A DNA stretch of 21,148 bases from CAZNNH01 sp964574335 (GTDB taxonomy: Bacteria > Acidobacteriota > Vicinamibacteria > Fen-336): positions 1 through 21,148 of the forward strand of contig CAZNNH010000107.1 in assembly GCA_964574335.1 (NCBI GenBank), written 5' to 3'. Each line of letters begins with the position of its first letter. The stretch's first letter is position 1. The notes below the pieces were generated by a model that searched no databases, had not been told where the DNA came from, and worked only from the letters and a program-made list of their open reading frames with translations. A program made the position numbers and the translations under genes. Positions 7,710 to 18,528 of this stretch are shown in pieces.

Positions 7710-10534
7710 CCGCGATCGACGAGAGGGTCCCGACCGCGACGTATCGGCTGCAGCTCAACCACCGCTTCACCTTCCGGGACGCCGCGGCCCTGGTCGACTA
7801 CCTGGAGGCGCTGGGCATCAGCCACGTCTACGCCTCGCCGATCTTCGCGGCACGGCCGGGGAGCCTCCACGGCTACGACGTCGTCGACCACACCCGCCTC
7901 AACCCCGAGCTGGGGACGGAGCAGGACTTCCAGGAGCTGGCCGGCCGGCTGAAGGCGCACCGGATGGGGCTGATCCTGGACGTGGTCCCGAACCACATGT
8001 GCATCCTGGGCGGGGAGAACCTGTGGTGGACCGACGTCCTGGAGAACGGCCCCAGCTCGCCTTTCGCCCGCCACTTCGACATCGACTGGCGCCCCCCCAA
8101 GGCGGACCTCCGGGACAAGGTGCTGCTGCCCCTCCTCGGCGACCAGTACGGTCGGGTCCTGGAGCGGGGCGAGATCCAGCTCCAGCGGGAGGGCGGCGCC
8201 TTCCTGGTCGTCTACTTCGAGCACCGCTTCCCGGTGGCGCCACGCACCTGGACCGCCGTCCTCTCCCCGGCCCTCGATCGGGCGCGGCAGTCGTTGGGAG
8301 AGGAGCACGACGACGTGCTGGAGCTGGCCAGCATCATCACCGCGCTCGGCCATCTCCCGCTGCGGTCCGAGACCGACCCGCGCAAGGTGCGCGAGCGGCA
8401 GAGGGAGAAGGAGATCGTCAAGCGGCGGCTCCTCACCCTGCTCGAGCAGGCGCCGGAGGTCCGGGAGGCCGTCGACACCAGCGTCGTGGATCTCAACGGG
8501 CGTCCCGACGAGCCCCATAGCTTCGACGCCCTCGAGCGGCTGCTGGCCGACCAGGCCTATCGCTTGAGCTTCTGGCGGGTGGCCGCCGACGAGATCAACT
8601 ACCGCCGTTTCTTCGACGTCAACGAGCTGGCGGCGCTGCGGGTCGAGGAGGCGGCGGTCTTCGCCGCCCTGCACGCGCTCCCCTTGCGGGAGATCGCCGA
8701 GGGGCGGGTTGCGGGGCTCCGCGTCGACCACGTCGACGGGCTGTTCGACCCGGAAGACTACCTGGGCCGGCTGCCGGAGGGCTGCTTCAAGGTGGTGGAG
8801 AAGATCCTCACCGGCAACGAGCGGCTCGAGCCGAGCTGGCCCATCCACGGCACCACCGGCTACGAGATGCTCAGCCGGCTGGGCGGGCTGTTCGTGGACC
8901 CGCAGGCGTCCTCGCCGCTGCAGGAGGTCTACGCCAGCTTCATCGGGGAGCGGGAGCGGTTCCCCGATGTCGTCTACGAGTGCAAGAAGCTGATCCTGCG
9001 CGACAGCATGTCGAGCGAGCTGACCGTGCTCTCGCGCCGGCTGGACCGTATCTCGGAGCAGCACCGCTTCTCGCGCGACTTCACCCTGAACAGCCTCATG
9101 GCGGCCCTCGGCGAGGTGGTGGCGTGCTTTCCGGCCTACCGGAGCTACGTCCGGGCCCACACGTTACGCCCCGACGACCGGCGGCTGATCCGGGAGGCGA
9201 TGCGGGCCGCGCGCCGGCGCAACCCGGGGATCAGCGGATCGCTCTTCGACTTCATCGCCTCGGTGCTGTTGCTGGAGCACCCGGCGGGGCTGACCGAGGC
9301 CGAGCAGGAGGAGCGCTACGACTTCGTGCTCCGCTTCCAGCAGCTCACCGGGCCGGTGATGGCGAAGGGCCTCGAGGACACGGCGGCGTACCGCTACCAC
9401 CCGCTCTCGTCCCTCAACGAGGTCGGCGGGGAGCCGGATCGGTTCGGCCTCTCGCTCGAGGCCTTCCATGCCTTCTGCCAGGAGCGGCAGGAGCTGATGC
9501 CTCACTCCCTGTCGGCCACCTCGACCCACGACACCAAACGCGACGAGGACGTGCGGGCCCGGATCCACGTCCTCTCCGAGCTCCCGCACGAGTGGGGGGC
9601 GGCGCTGTTTCGCTTTGCCGACCTCAACCGGGAGCTCAAGCCCGTCGTCGACGAGCAGAGCGTGCCCCAGGCCAACGAGGAGTACCTGCTGTACCAGACC
9701 CTGGTCGGGACCTGGCCGGTCGGGGCCGACACCGCCGGTTTGCCCGCCGACTACCTGGAGCGGATTCAGTCCTACCTGCGCAAGGCGATGCGCGAGGCCA
9801 AGCAGCACTCGAGCTGGATCAACCCCGACCTCGACTACGAGGAGGGGGTGCTCCAGTTCGTGGCCACCCTGATCGCCTCGGAGGCGGGAGGACCCTTCCG
9901 TCGGGAGCTACGGACGTTCCTGGATCCTTTGCTGCGCCCCGGTCTGCTGAACGGCGTCTGCCAGGCGCTCTTGAAGATCACGGCGCCCGGCATCCCGGAC
10001 CTGTACCAGGGGACCGAGCTGTGGGAGCTCCGGCTGGTGGACCCGGACAACCGGCAAGACGTCGACTACGAAGCCCGCCGCCAGCGGCTCGCCGGGCTCG
10101 ATCGGGAGGCGACCTCCGAACAGGCGGAGCTCGCCGACCGCCTGCTCCGCGACCTGCCTGACGGGCGCCTCAAGCTGTACGTCACCAGCCGCGGCCTGCG
10201 CCTGCGCCGCGAGCGGCCGCGGGTGTTCCGGGAGGGCGAGCACGTCGCGCTGGCGGCCACCGGCGCGACGGCGCCGCACGTAGTGAGCTTCGCCCGGCGG
10301 CTTTTCGAGAGCGAGGTGGTGGTGGCCACGGGACGGTTCTTCACCCGGCTGGGTGACCCGCCGGTGGGCGAAGCCGCCTGGGGGGAGGAGCGGCTCGAAG
10401 GCTGCCTGGGCGGGAGCTACCGGGACCTGCTCACGGGAGAGCGCCTGGTCACGGAAGGGTCACGGCCGGGGTGGCCGCTGGCGCGGGTGTTCGCCCACCT
10501 GCCGCTGGCGCTGCTGTGCCGCGAGGACGTCTAG
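7706..10534 (+). CDS. treY: malto-oligosyltrehalose synthase
   Basis: TreY (GH13) turns the reducing-end alpha-1,4 link of maltodextrins into the alpha-1,1 link of trehalose, producing the substrate of TreZ. The 942-residue protein begins ATYRLQLNHRFTFRDAA and has the family block SPIFAARPGSLHGYDVVDH, then LILDVVPNHM, GLRVDHVDGLFDP with nucleophile Asp341, VVEKILTGNERL with acid/base Glu365, and ATSTHDTKRDEDVRARI with Asp609. The EKIL and THDTKR blocks are specific to TreY. The length is within the range of bacterial members. The GTG start overlaps the treZ stop by 4 bp and lacks its own clear ribosome binding site. Neither treX/glgX nor other glycogen genes are in the window, so the source of short maltodextrin is not shown. 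Confidence 0.96.
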   Translation: MTAIDERVPTATYRLQLNHRFTFRDAAALVDYLEALGISHVYASPIFAARPGSLHGYDVVDHTRLNPELGTEQDFQELAGRLKAHRMGLILDVVPNHMCILGGENLWWTDVLENGPSSPFARHFDIDWRPPKADLRDKVLLPLLGDQYGRVLERGEIQLQREGGAFLVVYFEHRFPVAPRTWTAVLSPALDRARQSLGEEHDDVLELASIITALGHLPLRSETDPRKVRERQREKEIVKRRLLTLLEQAPEVREAVDTSVVDLNGRPDEPHSFDALERLLADQAYRLSFWRVAADEINYRRFFDVNELAALRVEEAAVFAALHALPLREIAEGRVAGLRVDHVDGLFDPEDYLGRLPEGCFKVVEKILTGNERLEPSWPIHGTTGYEMLSRLGGLFVDPQASSPLQEVYASFIGERERFPDVVYECKKLILRDSMSSELTVLSRRLDRISEQHRFSRDFTLNSLMAALGEVVACFPAYRSYVRAHTLRPDDRRLIREAMRAARRRNPGISGSLFDFIASVLLLEHPAGLTEAEQEERYDFVLRFQQLTGPVMAKGLEDTAAYRYHPLSSLNEVGGEPDRFGLSLEAFHAFCQERQELMPHSLSATSTHDTKRDEDVRARIHVLSELPHEWGAALFRFADLNRELKPVVDEQSVPQANEEYLLYQTLVGTWPVGADTAGLPADYLERIQSYLRKAMREAKQHSSWINPDLDYEEGVLQFVATLIASEAGGPFRRELRTFLDPLLRPGLLNGVCQALLKITAPGIPDLYQGTELWELRLVDPDNRQDVDYEARRQRLAGLDREATSEQAELADRLLRDLPDGRLKLYVTSRGLRLRRERPRVFREGEHVALAATGATAPHVVSFARRLFESEVVVATGRFFTRLGDPPVGEAAWGEERLEGCLGGSYRDLLTGERLVTEGSRPGWPLARVFAHLPLALLCREDV

Positions 10535-10556
10535 CCCGGCCTAGCTCGCCGACCGC

Positions 10557-10578
10557 GGCGCCCGTCTCTCCCGGCGCC
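10557..10578 (+). other. 6-bp inverted repeat between treY and tag
   Basis: GGCGCC at 10557-10562 and again at 10573-10578 (10-nt spacer) can form a small hairpin 22 nt after the treY stop. It might be a weak terminator or an operator next to the tag promoter. There is no T-run, and chance is possible in such GC-rich DNA. Confidence 0.25.
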
Positions 10579-10588
10579 ACTCCTCGCG

Positions 10589-10594
10589 TACACT
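10589..10594 (+). promoter_or_regulatory. -10 element (TACACT) of a leaderless tag promoter
   Basis: TACACT is a good TANNNT -10 box lying 8 nt before the tag ATG, so the transcript would start on or just before the start codon. No Shine-Dalgarno sequence is seen between it and the ATG (GCCGGCAC). A clear -35 box is missing. Confidence 0.5.
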
Positions 10595-10602
10595 GCCGGC
10601 AC

Positions 10603-11265
10603 ATGGCAAGGCTGGCCGACGGCTTGCGTCTTGGCGACGATGGCGTGGTGCGCTGCTTCTGGGCGGGCTCCCTCCCCCTCTACGTGAGCTACCACGACCA
10701 GGAGTGGGGGCGTCCGGTGGTCGACGACACGCGGCTGTTCGAGAAGCTCTGTCTCGAAGGCTTCCAGGCCGGGCTGAGCTGGCTCACCATCCTGCGCAAG
10801 CGGGAGCGCTTCCGCCGCGCCTTCCGGGGCTTCGCGATCGCGCGGGTGGCACGCCTGGGCGGGCGAGACGTCCTACGTCTGCTTCGGGACCCCGGCATCG
10901 TCCGGCACCGCGGCAAGATCGAGTCGGCCATCAACAACGCGCGCCGCGCCCGCGCGCTCCAGCGCGAGCTCGGCTCGCTGGCCGCCTTCTTCTGGAGCCA
11001 CGAGCCCACCGACGCCGAACGCCCGCGACGCCTCACCTTGCGCGCCTTGAAGAGCCTGACCAAGACCCCTCGGTCGATCGGTCTGGCGAAGGAGCTCAAG
11101 CGCCGGGGCTTCACCTTCGTGGGTCCGACGACGGCGTACGCGTTCATGCAGGCCATGGGCCTGGTGAACGACCATATCGACGGCTGCGCGTTCCGGGAGC
11201 CGATCGAACGGGCCCGCGCCAGGCTGCGTCGGCCGCGCCGGGCCACGACGACGGTCGGGTCCTAG
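10603..11265 (+). CDS. tag: DNA-3-methyladenine glycosylase I
   Basis: Tag removes 3-methyladenine from alkylated DNA as the first step of base excision repair in the cytoplasm. The 220-residue protein shows the family blocks VVRCFWAGSLPLYVSYHDQEWGRP, LFEKLCLEGFQAGLSWLTIL, KRERFRRAF, and GPTTAYAFMQAMGLVNDHIDGC. The four zinc ligands of the E. coli enzyme are all present: Cys18, His31, His191 and Cys195 (spacing H-x3-C). The start was set at the ATG at 10603, which gives the normal N-terminus and follows a leaderless-type -10 box; an earlier in-frame start would lie inside treY. A basic tail (ARARLRRPRRATTTVGS) extends past the core. It appears to be transcribed alone. Confidence 0.95.
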   Translation: MARLADGLRLGDDGVVRCFWAGSLPLYVSYHDQEWGRPVVDDTRLFEKLCLEGFQAGLSWLTILRKRERFRRAFRGFAIARVARLGGRDVLRLLRDPGIVRHRGKIESAINNARRARALQRELGSLAAFFWSHEPTDAERPRRLTLRALKSLTKTPRSIGLAKELKRRGFTFVGPTTAYAFMQAMGLVNDHIDGCAFREPIERARARLRRPRRATTTVGS

Positions 11266-11289
11266 AAGCGACACTCCAGGGAAACAGGC

Positions 11290-11310
11290 CACCCCCGGAG
11301 GCGGGAGGTG
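11290..11310 (+). terminator. possible hairpin terminator after tag
   Basis: CACCCCCG (11290-11297) can pair with CGGGAGGTG (11302-11310) as an 8-bp stem with one bulged A and a GAGG loop, starting 25 nt after the tag stop. It could end tag transcription before the cyd promoter. There is no T-tract, so the call is weak. Confidence 0.35.
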
Positions 11311-11335
11311 CTCGCACACCCGCACCGCGACGGGG

Positions 11336-11341
11336 CATAAT
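11336..11341 (+). promoter_or_regulatory. candidate cydA -10 element (CATAAT)
   Basis: CATAAT differs from TATAAT at one base and is the only AT-rich hexamer in the tag-cydA gap. It would give a leader of about 95 nt before the cydA ATG, which is preceded by a GGAGG Shine-Dalgarno sequence at 11430-11434. A -35 at 17-bp spacing would be CGCACA, which is poor. I see no Fnr or ArcA half-site I would defend. Confidence 0.4.
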
Positions 11342-11442
11342 CCGCTCGAACCTCCCCGCCCGGGGCGGCCCCGCCTCCCCGGAGTGGACGCGGTACCCGC
11401 TGATTCCGTCGGGCATTCCGGACCTGATCGGAGGACGAAACG

Positions 11443-12846
11443 ATGGATGCCTTGAGCCTGGCGCGGTGGCAGTTCGGCGTGACCACCGTGTACCACTTCT
11501 TCTTCGTTCCCCTCACCCTCGGCCTGGTCTGGGTGGTGGCCGGCCTGCAGACCGCCTGGTACCTGACCGGTGACGAGGTCTGGAAGCGCCTCACCAAGTT
11601 CTGGGGGAAGCTCTTCCTGATCAACTTCGCGATGGGCGTGGTCACCGGGATCGTCCAGGAGTTCCAGTTCGGCATGAACTGGTCCGAGTACTCGCGCTTC
11701 GTGGGCGACATCTTCGGGGCGCCGCTGGCCATCGAAGCGCTGCTGGCCTTCTTCCTGGAGTCGACCTTCCTGGGGCTGTGGATCTTCGGCTGGGACAAGC
11801 TCCCCAAGCGCGCCCACCTGGCCGCCATCTGGCTGGTGGCTATCGGCTCCAACCTCTCGGCCTTCTGGATCCTGGTGGCCAACTCCTTCATGCAGCAGCC
11901 GATGGGCCACGTGCTGCGAAACGGCCGGGCGGAGATGGAGAGCTTCTGGGCGCTCATCTGGAACCCTCACGTGTTCGTCCAGTTCCCCCACGTGATCACG
12001 GCCGCGATGTGCACCGCCGCCTTCTTCATCCTCGCCATCAGCGCCTGGCACCTGGCGCGGGCCCAGGACGCCGAGAGCCGCGAGGCCTTCTCGCTCTCGT
12101 TCCGCATCGGCGCCGTGTTCGGCCTGGTGGCCACCCTGGCGGTGATCGTGGTGGGCCACACCCAGGCCCAGTACATGACCCGGGCCCAGCCGATGAAGAT
12201 GGCGGCCGCCGAGGCGCTCTGGGAGAGCGCCGACCCCGCCCCGATGTCGCTGTTCACCTGGGGCCACGAGCCGGAGCGGCGGGACCGCTTCGCCATCAAG
12301 GTGCCGGGCCTCCTGAGCTTCCTCGCCCACAACCGCTTCTCGGGCGAGGTCAAGGGGATCAAGAACCTGCAGGCCGAGTACGAGGCCACCTACGGGCCCG
12401 GCATCGACTACGTGCCGCCGGTGATGTGGACCTACTGGAACTTCCGGGTGATGGTGGGGGCGGGGATGCTGATGCTGGGGCTCGCCGCCTGGGCGGTCTG
12501 GGCCGCCCTCACCGGGCGCCTGGAGAAAAGCCCGCGCCTGCTCTGGCTGCTGGTCCCGGCCATCACCCTGCCGTACGTGGCCAACAGCACCGGATGGATG
12601 TTCACCGAGATCGGCCGGGTGCCGTGGATCGTCTTCGGGGTGATGCGCATCGACCAGGCGGTCTCGCCGGCGGTCACTGCCGGCGAGGTGTTGTTCACCC
12701 TGGTGGGCTTCACCCTGCTCTACGCGGCGCTGATGGGGGCCGACCTCTACCTGCTGTGGAAGTTCGGCAAGGCCGGCCTCCACCCACCCACCACCGAGGT
12801 CGGCGACGAGCCGGGCCTGGCCGGGGCCGACCCCGCCCGGGCCTAG
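11443..12846 (+). CDS. cydA: cytochrome bd ubiquinol oxidase subunit I
   Basis: CydA is the haem-bearing, quinol-oxidising subunit of the bd-type terminal oxidase in the inner membrane. The 467-residue protein carries the expected ligands: His18 (E. coli His19), His183 for haem b558 (FPHVITA; E. coli His186), and Met337 with Arg335 in NFRVMVG (E. coli Met393/Arg391). The quinol-site residues Lys252 and Glu257 (QPMKMAAAEALWE) are conserved. The Q-loop is short, as in Bacillus-type enzymes. In the usually invariant GRQPW motif the Gln is replaced by Val393 (GRVPW). Shine-Dalgarno GGAGG sits 8 nt before the ATG. It is the first gene of cydABDC. Confidence 0.96.
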   Translation: MDALSLARWQFGVTTVYHFFFVPLTLGLVWVVAGLQTAWYLTGDEVWKRLTKFWGKLFLINFAMGVVTGIVQEFQFGMNWSEYSRFVGDIFGAPLAIEALLAFFLESTFLGLWIFGWDKLPKRAHLAAIWLVAIGSNLSAFWILVANSFMQQPMGHVLRNGRAEMESFWALIWNPHVFVQFPHVITAAMCTAAFFILAISAWHLARAQDAESREAFSLSFRIGAVFGLVATLAVIVVGHTQAQYMTRAQPMKMAAAEALWESADPAPMSLFTWGHEPERRDRFAIKVPGLLSFLAHNRFSGEVKGIKNLQAEYEATYGPGIDYVPPVMWTYWNFRVMVGAGMLMLGLAAWAVWAALTGRLEKSPRLLWLLVPAITLPYVANSTGWMFTEIGRVPWIVFGVMRIDQAVSPAVTAGEVLFTLVGFTLLYAALMGADLYLLWKFGKAGLHPPTTEVGDEPGLAGADPARA

Positions 12847-12861
12847 GAAGGAGGAGCCACC

Positions 12862-13875
12862 ATGGACCTCAACACGCTCTGGTTCGTGCTGATCGCCGTC
12901 CTGTTCACCGGATTCCTGGTGCTGGAGGGTTTCGACTACGGGGTCGGGATCCTGCTCCCGTTCGTGGCCAAGACCGACTCCGAGCGGCGCCGGGTCATCA
13001 ACACCATCGGTCCGGTGTGGGACGGCAATGAGGTGTGGATCCTCACCGCCGGCGGTGCCATCTTCGCCGCCTTCCCCCACTGGTACGCCACCCTGTTCAG
13101 CGGCTTCTACCTGGCCCTGTTCCTGATCCTGACCGCCCTGATCGTGCGCGGCGTGGCCTTCGAGTTCCGCAGCAAGGACCGCAGTCCGACCTGGCGCAGG
13201 ACCTGGGACTTCATGCTGTTCGTGGGTAGCCTGCTGCCGGCCCTGCTGTGGGGGGTGGCGCTGGCCAACCTCCTGAAGGGCGTCCCGATCGACGCCAGCA
13301 AGACGTACGTAGGGGGCTTCTTCGACCTCCTGTCCCCCTACACGCTGATCGCCGGCCTGGCCTCGCTCACCCTCTTCACCACCCACGGCGCGATCTTCCT
13401 GAACCTCAAGAGCACCGACGAGATCCGCAGCCGCTCCGCCCGGTTCATCAAGACGGTTGGCCCCGCGGCCACCGTCCTGCTGCTGCTCTACGTGGTCGGC
13501 ACCTACCTGTGGACCGACGTCTACGCGCGGCTGGGCGTGAACCCGGGCCTGGTGCCGTTGCTGGGCCTGGTCGCCCTGCTCTCGGCCGGCTACCTGATCC
13601 ACCACGACCGGATGGGCTGGGGCTTCGTGATGACGACCCTCACCATCGTCTTCTCGGTGGCCAGCCTGTTCATCGCCCTCTACCCGCGGGTGATGGTGTC
13701 GAGCCTCGATCCCGAGTGGAGCCTGACCATCTACAACGCCGCCTCGACGCCGTACACGCTCAGGATCATGAGCTTCGTGGCCGGGATCTTCGTGCCGGTG
13801 GTGCTGGCCTACCAGGCCTGGACGTACTGGGTCTTCCGGCACCGGATCACCGCCGAGACGAAGCTCGAGTATTGA
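12862..13875 (+). CDS. cydB: cytochrome bd ubiquinol oxidase subunit II
   Basis: CydB is the structural partner of CydA. The 337-residue protein has about eight or nine TM helices and the family blocks LEGFDYGVGILLPF, GPVWDGNEVWILTAGGAIFAAFP, RGVAFEFRSK, and ASTPYTLRIM with VPVVLAYQAWTYWVF near the end. An AAGGAGGAG ribosome binding site precedes the ATG, 15 bp after the cydA stop. Length and motifs are normal for the family. The TGA stop overlaps the probable TTG start of cydD. Confidence 0.96.
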   Translation: MDLNTLWFVLIAVLFTGFLVLEGFDYGVGILLPFVAKTDSERRRVINTIGPVWDGNEVWILTAGGAIFAAFPHWYATLFSGFYLALFLILTALIVRGVAFEFRSKDRSPTWRRTWDFMLFVGSLLPALLWGVALANLLKGVPIDASKTYVGGFFDLLSPYTLIAGLASLTLFTTHGAIFLNLKSTDEIRSRSARFIKTVGPAATVLLLLYVVGTYLWTDVYARLGVNPGLVPLLGLVALLSAGYLIHHDRMGWGFVMTTLTIVFSVASLFIALYPRVMVSSLDPEWSLTIYNAASTPYTLRIMSFVAGIFVPVVLAYQAWTYWVFRHRITAETKLEY

Positions 13876-15643
13876 CGCCGTTGCCGTTGAGATCCCTCAC
13901 CCGGCTCCTCCCGCCCGGGGCGAGGTCGCCGTGGCGCGACCTCGCCCCCTCGATTGTCTGTGGGACGGCGGCCGGCCTCGCGGTCGTGGTCCAGGCCGCG
14001 CTGCTGAGCCATGCCGTGGACGCCGCCTTCCTGGGCCAGGCCCCGCTCCGACGGCTGCTGCCCGTGGTCGCCGCCCTGGCCGCCGTCGCGCCTCTCCGCG
14101 CCCTCTTCGTCTGGCTCCAGGAGACGCAGGCGACCCGCTACTCGGCCGGGCTGCGGCAAGAGGTGCGTGACCGGCTCCTGCGTCGCGTGCTCGCCCTCGG
14201 CCCCCGCTTCCTCGCAGGCGAGCGGACCGGCGAGATCGCGTCCACCCTGGTGGGCGGCGTCGACGCCCTCGACGCCTACGTGGCGCAGTACCTGCCGCAG
14301 ACGGCCCTGGCCGCGATCGTCCCCGGCCTGGTGCTGGCGGTGGTGGTGTGGTGCGACCCGCTCTCGGCGCTGGTCCTGCTGCTCACGTTCCCACTGATCC
14401 CCCTGTTCGTGTGGCTGATCGGCAGCGCCGCCCGCGAGCGCACCCGCGTCCAGTGGGTCACCCTCTCCCGCCTCTCCGCGCGCTTCCTCGACGCCGTCTC
14501 CGGCCTCGCCACGCTGCGGGCCTTCGGGCGGGCGGACGACGAGGCCCGGGCCCTCCAGGTGGTGGGCGAGCGGCATCGTGCCATCACCCTGGAGGTGCTG
14601 AGGCTGGCGTTGGTGTCGGCCCTGGTCCTGGAGGCGCTGGCCACCCTCGGCACCGCGGTGGTGGCGGTCGAGATCGGCCTCCGCCTGCTCTACGCGAAGG
14701 TCGCCTTCCGCGAGGCGCTCTTCGTGCTGGTGCTGACCCCTGAGTTCTACCGCCCGCTGCGGGCGCTCGGGGTCGCCTTCCACGCCGGCATGGCCGGTCG
14801 GGAGGCCGCCTTGCGGATGGACGAGATCGCCGCCGCGACGGGCCCCCTGGCCGCACCGGCCGTGCTGGCCGGCGAATCGTCGCCGGCCTGCGTCTCTCAC
14901 CGCCGGCCCCGCCCTCCGCGCGTGCGCTTCCAGGACGTCTCGTTCTGCTACCCGCGCGGAGGCCGCCGGGCCCTCGACGGCTTCACCCTCGATCTCCCCG
15001 AAGGGCGGACCGTCGCCCTCCTCGGCGCCACCGGTGAGGGCAAGACCACGGCCGCCCACCTGCTGCTGCGCTTCCTCGAGCCGGACCAGGGGAGCCTGCT
15101 GGTGGACGAGGTCCCCCTGCACTCGATCCCTCCGGAGTCGTGGCGGGCACGGCTGGCCTGGGTCTCGCAGCACCCGAGGCTGTTCCACGCAACCCTGCGC
15201 GAGAACCTGAGGCTCGCCCGTGCCGACGCCACGGACGCCGACCTGGTGCGGGCGCTGGAGCAGGCCCATCTGCGAGAGGTCCTGGACGAGCTGCCGCGCG
15301 GGCTCGACACGCCGCTCGGCGAGGGCGGCGAGCGCCTGTCGGGCGGCGAGGCCCAGCGCCTGGCCCTGGCGCGGGCGTGGCTCAAGGACGCGCCGCTCTT
15401 GGTCCTCGACGAGCCCACCGCGTTCCTCGACCTCGCCACCGAGGCCGTGGTGGTCGAGGCGATCATGCGCGTGTGCCGCGGGCGGACCGTGCTGCTGGTC
15501 GCCCATCGCCTCACCACGGTGACCCGAGCGGACCGCCTCGCGTGCCTCTCCCACGGTCGCGTGGTCGAGGAGGGCTCCCCCACCGACCTGGCGGCGTCGG
15601 GCACCGTCTATCCCCGCCTGCTCGCGGCGTGGGGTGGGGCCTC

Positions 15644-15647
<4 letters not shown>
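13872..15647 (+). CDS. cydD: CydD subunit of the cytochrome bd assembly ABC exporter
   Basis: CydDC is an inner-membrane ABC exporter of cysteine/glutathione (and linked to haem) needed for cytochrome bd assembly. This 591-residue half has an N-terminal six-TM domain and a C-terminal ATPase with Walker A GATGEGKT (Lys391), signature LSGGEAQ (489-495) and Walker B LVLDEPT (Asp513, Glu514). There is no ATG near the expected N-terminus. In-frame TTG codons occur at 13872, 13881 and 13887. I chose 13872 because it forms a TTGA overlap with the cydB stop. The frame also stays open far upstream within cydB, but that part is only a shadow of cydB. Assignment to CydD rather than CydC rests on order and homology pattern. 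Confidence 0.9.
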
Positions 15648-17482
<1,835 letters not shown>

Positions 17483-18217
17483 AGCAGCCGACGTCCCACC
17501 AGGACGAACCAGACCAGGTAGAGGGGTCCGGCAACCGCCATCAAGTAGTCGCCCGGGTTGCCACCCGCCACGAGGTTGACGACGACGTGGCCCAGGTCCA
17601 GCCCGTGGCACAGGATCCCCGACCAGCCGGCCACCCTTCCGAAGAGGCCGCTCCGTAGCATCAGAGCGGAGACGAGCACGCCGGCGCCCATCAACAGGAT
17701 CCCTCCCACGAAGCTGCCGGTGGAGTGCCACACGTCCCCGGCCAGAGTCGCCTCGGCGGCGGCCCGCAGCGCGGCCCGCTCGGCGTCGGTGCCGGCGGCC
17801 GCGTACCGATCGGCGAGGTGGATCATGGACAGGGCGGAGTGCCGGGCGAACCACAGGGTGGCGCCGACGAAGCCCAAGGCGGTGGCCAGCGCCGCCTCGG
17901 CCGGGTATGCGCGCCGCAGGGCGGCGTACAGGCCGAAGAAGACGAAGAGATACAGGCCGACGGTGCCGAGGGAGGCCAGGTCCATCCTCAAGAGCCCCGC
18001 CCATCGGCTCTGGCTCAGCAGCTCGAAGTACGCGTCGGGGGTGGTCGGCTCACCGCCCAGGGTCACCACCACCACCATGGTGACCATGGCGCAGGCGATC
18101 ATCAGAAAGGACGCCATCCCGCCGATCCGACACAGCCTCCGCCAACCGGGGTCGACGGCCTCGGCGCTCTTGGCCCCTGTCATCTCCTCCATCGACACGA
18201 GAGCCTCCTTCCGGCTG

Positions 18218-18237
18218 CGGCACCGGCCAGGGTGCCG
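18218..18237 (-). other. hairpin in the leader of the DUF4386-like gene
   Basis: CGGCACC (18218-18224) and GGTGCCG (18231-18237) form a perfect 7-bp stem with a 6-nt loop. On the minus-strand transcript it ends 7 nt before the AAGGAGG ribosome binding site. It may influence translation or mRNA stability. Confidence 0.4.
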
Positions 18238-18318
18238 TGCGGCGAGACCCGCCCCTTCACTGAGCATGACGAGCCGCGCGATCCCGGCGTTCGCTGGGCG
18301 GCGCGAGCCCGCCCCTGC

Positions 18319-18383
18319 TCAGCATACCTCGAGCCCGCGGGCGCCAGCGCCTGGAGCGGGCGGGCGAAACGGTGGTATGCTGA
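18319..18383. promoter_or_regulatory. divergent promoter pair with mirrored -10 boxes
   Basis: TCAGCATACC (18319-18328) and GGTATGCTGA (18374-18383) are perfect inverted copies. Each carries TATGCT, a good -10 box: on the minus strand at 18321-18326 facing the DUF4386-like gene, and on the plus strand at 18376-18381 facing the RRM gene. Predicted leaders are about 115 and 160 nt. The ~55-bp gap between box centres would put the two -35 regions close together. No strong TTGACA is seen. The 352-bp gap 18199-18550 holds this pair and the two leaders; I see no gene in it. Confidence 0.5.
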
Positions 18384-18399
18384 ACCATCGCGCTCAGAG

Positions 18400-18528
18400 C
18401 GGGTTCGCTGACCCGGCTCCCCACCGTGGCATCGGTACGCGGGATGCGGGAGACCCCCAAGGGCCTCTCGGAACGCAAGGTAAACCGGCCTCGCGAAGAA
18501 GGCTGGCCTGGTCTCAGCGACGACCAGG
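18400..18528 (+). other. structured 5' leader of the RRM gene (three hairpins)
   Basis: Three hairpins can be drawn: CGGGT/ACCCG (18400-18415, 6-nt loop); CCGGCCT/AGGCTGG (18485-18491 with 18500-18506, one G-U pair, 8-nt loop); and CCTGGTC/GACCAGG (18507-18513 with 18522-18528, 8-nt loop). The last two abut with no spacer and could stack end to end. They end 7 nt before the CGGAAAGGGGGG ribosome-binding stretch. It may be an autoregulatory or cold-responsive leader. I do not recognise a known riboswitch. Confidence 0.4.

Noticed and set aside
5658..9160. Long minus-strand open frames opposite treZ and treY
   Set aside because: They shadow genes with intact GH13 catalytic motifs, and their composition is biased with no recognisable motif or ribosome binding site.
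10873..13842. A 989-codon open frame on the minus strand opposite tag, cydA and cydB
   Set aside because: It is an artefact of high-GC third positions: the product is rich in His, Gln, Gly and Asp with no domain pattern, while the plus strand carries clear tag, cydA and cydB motifs.
13248..13871. An N-terminal extension of CydD back into cydB
   Set aside because: The frame is open only because of GC bias. The translated part is Pro/Arg/Gly-rich and out of frame with the real cydB; family length fits a start near 13872.
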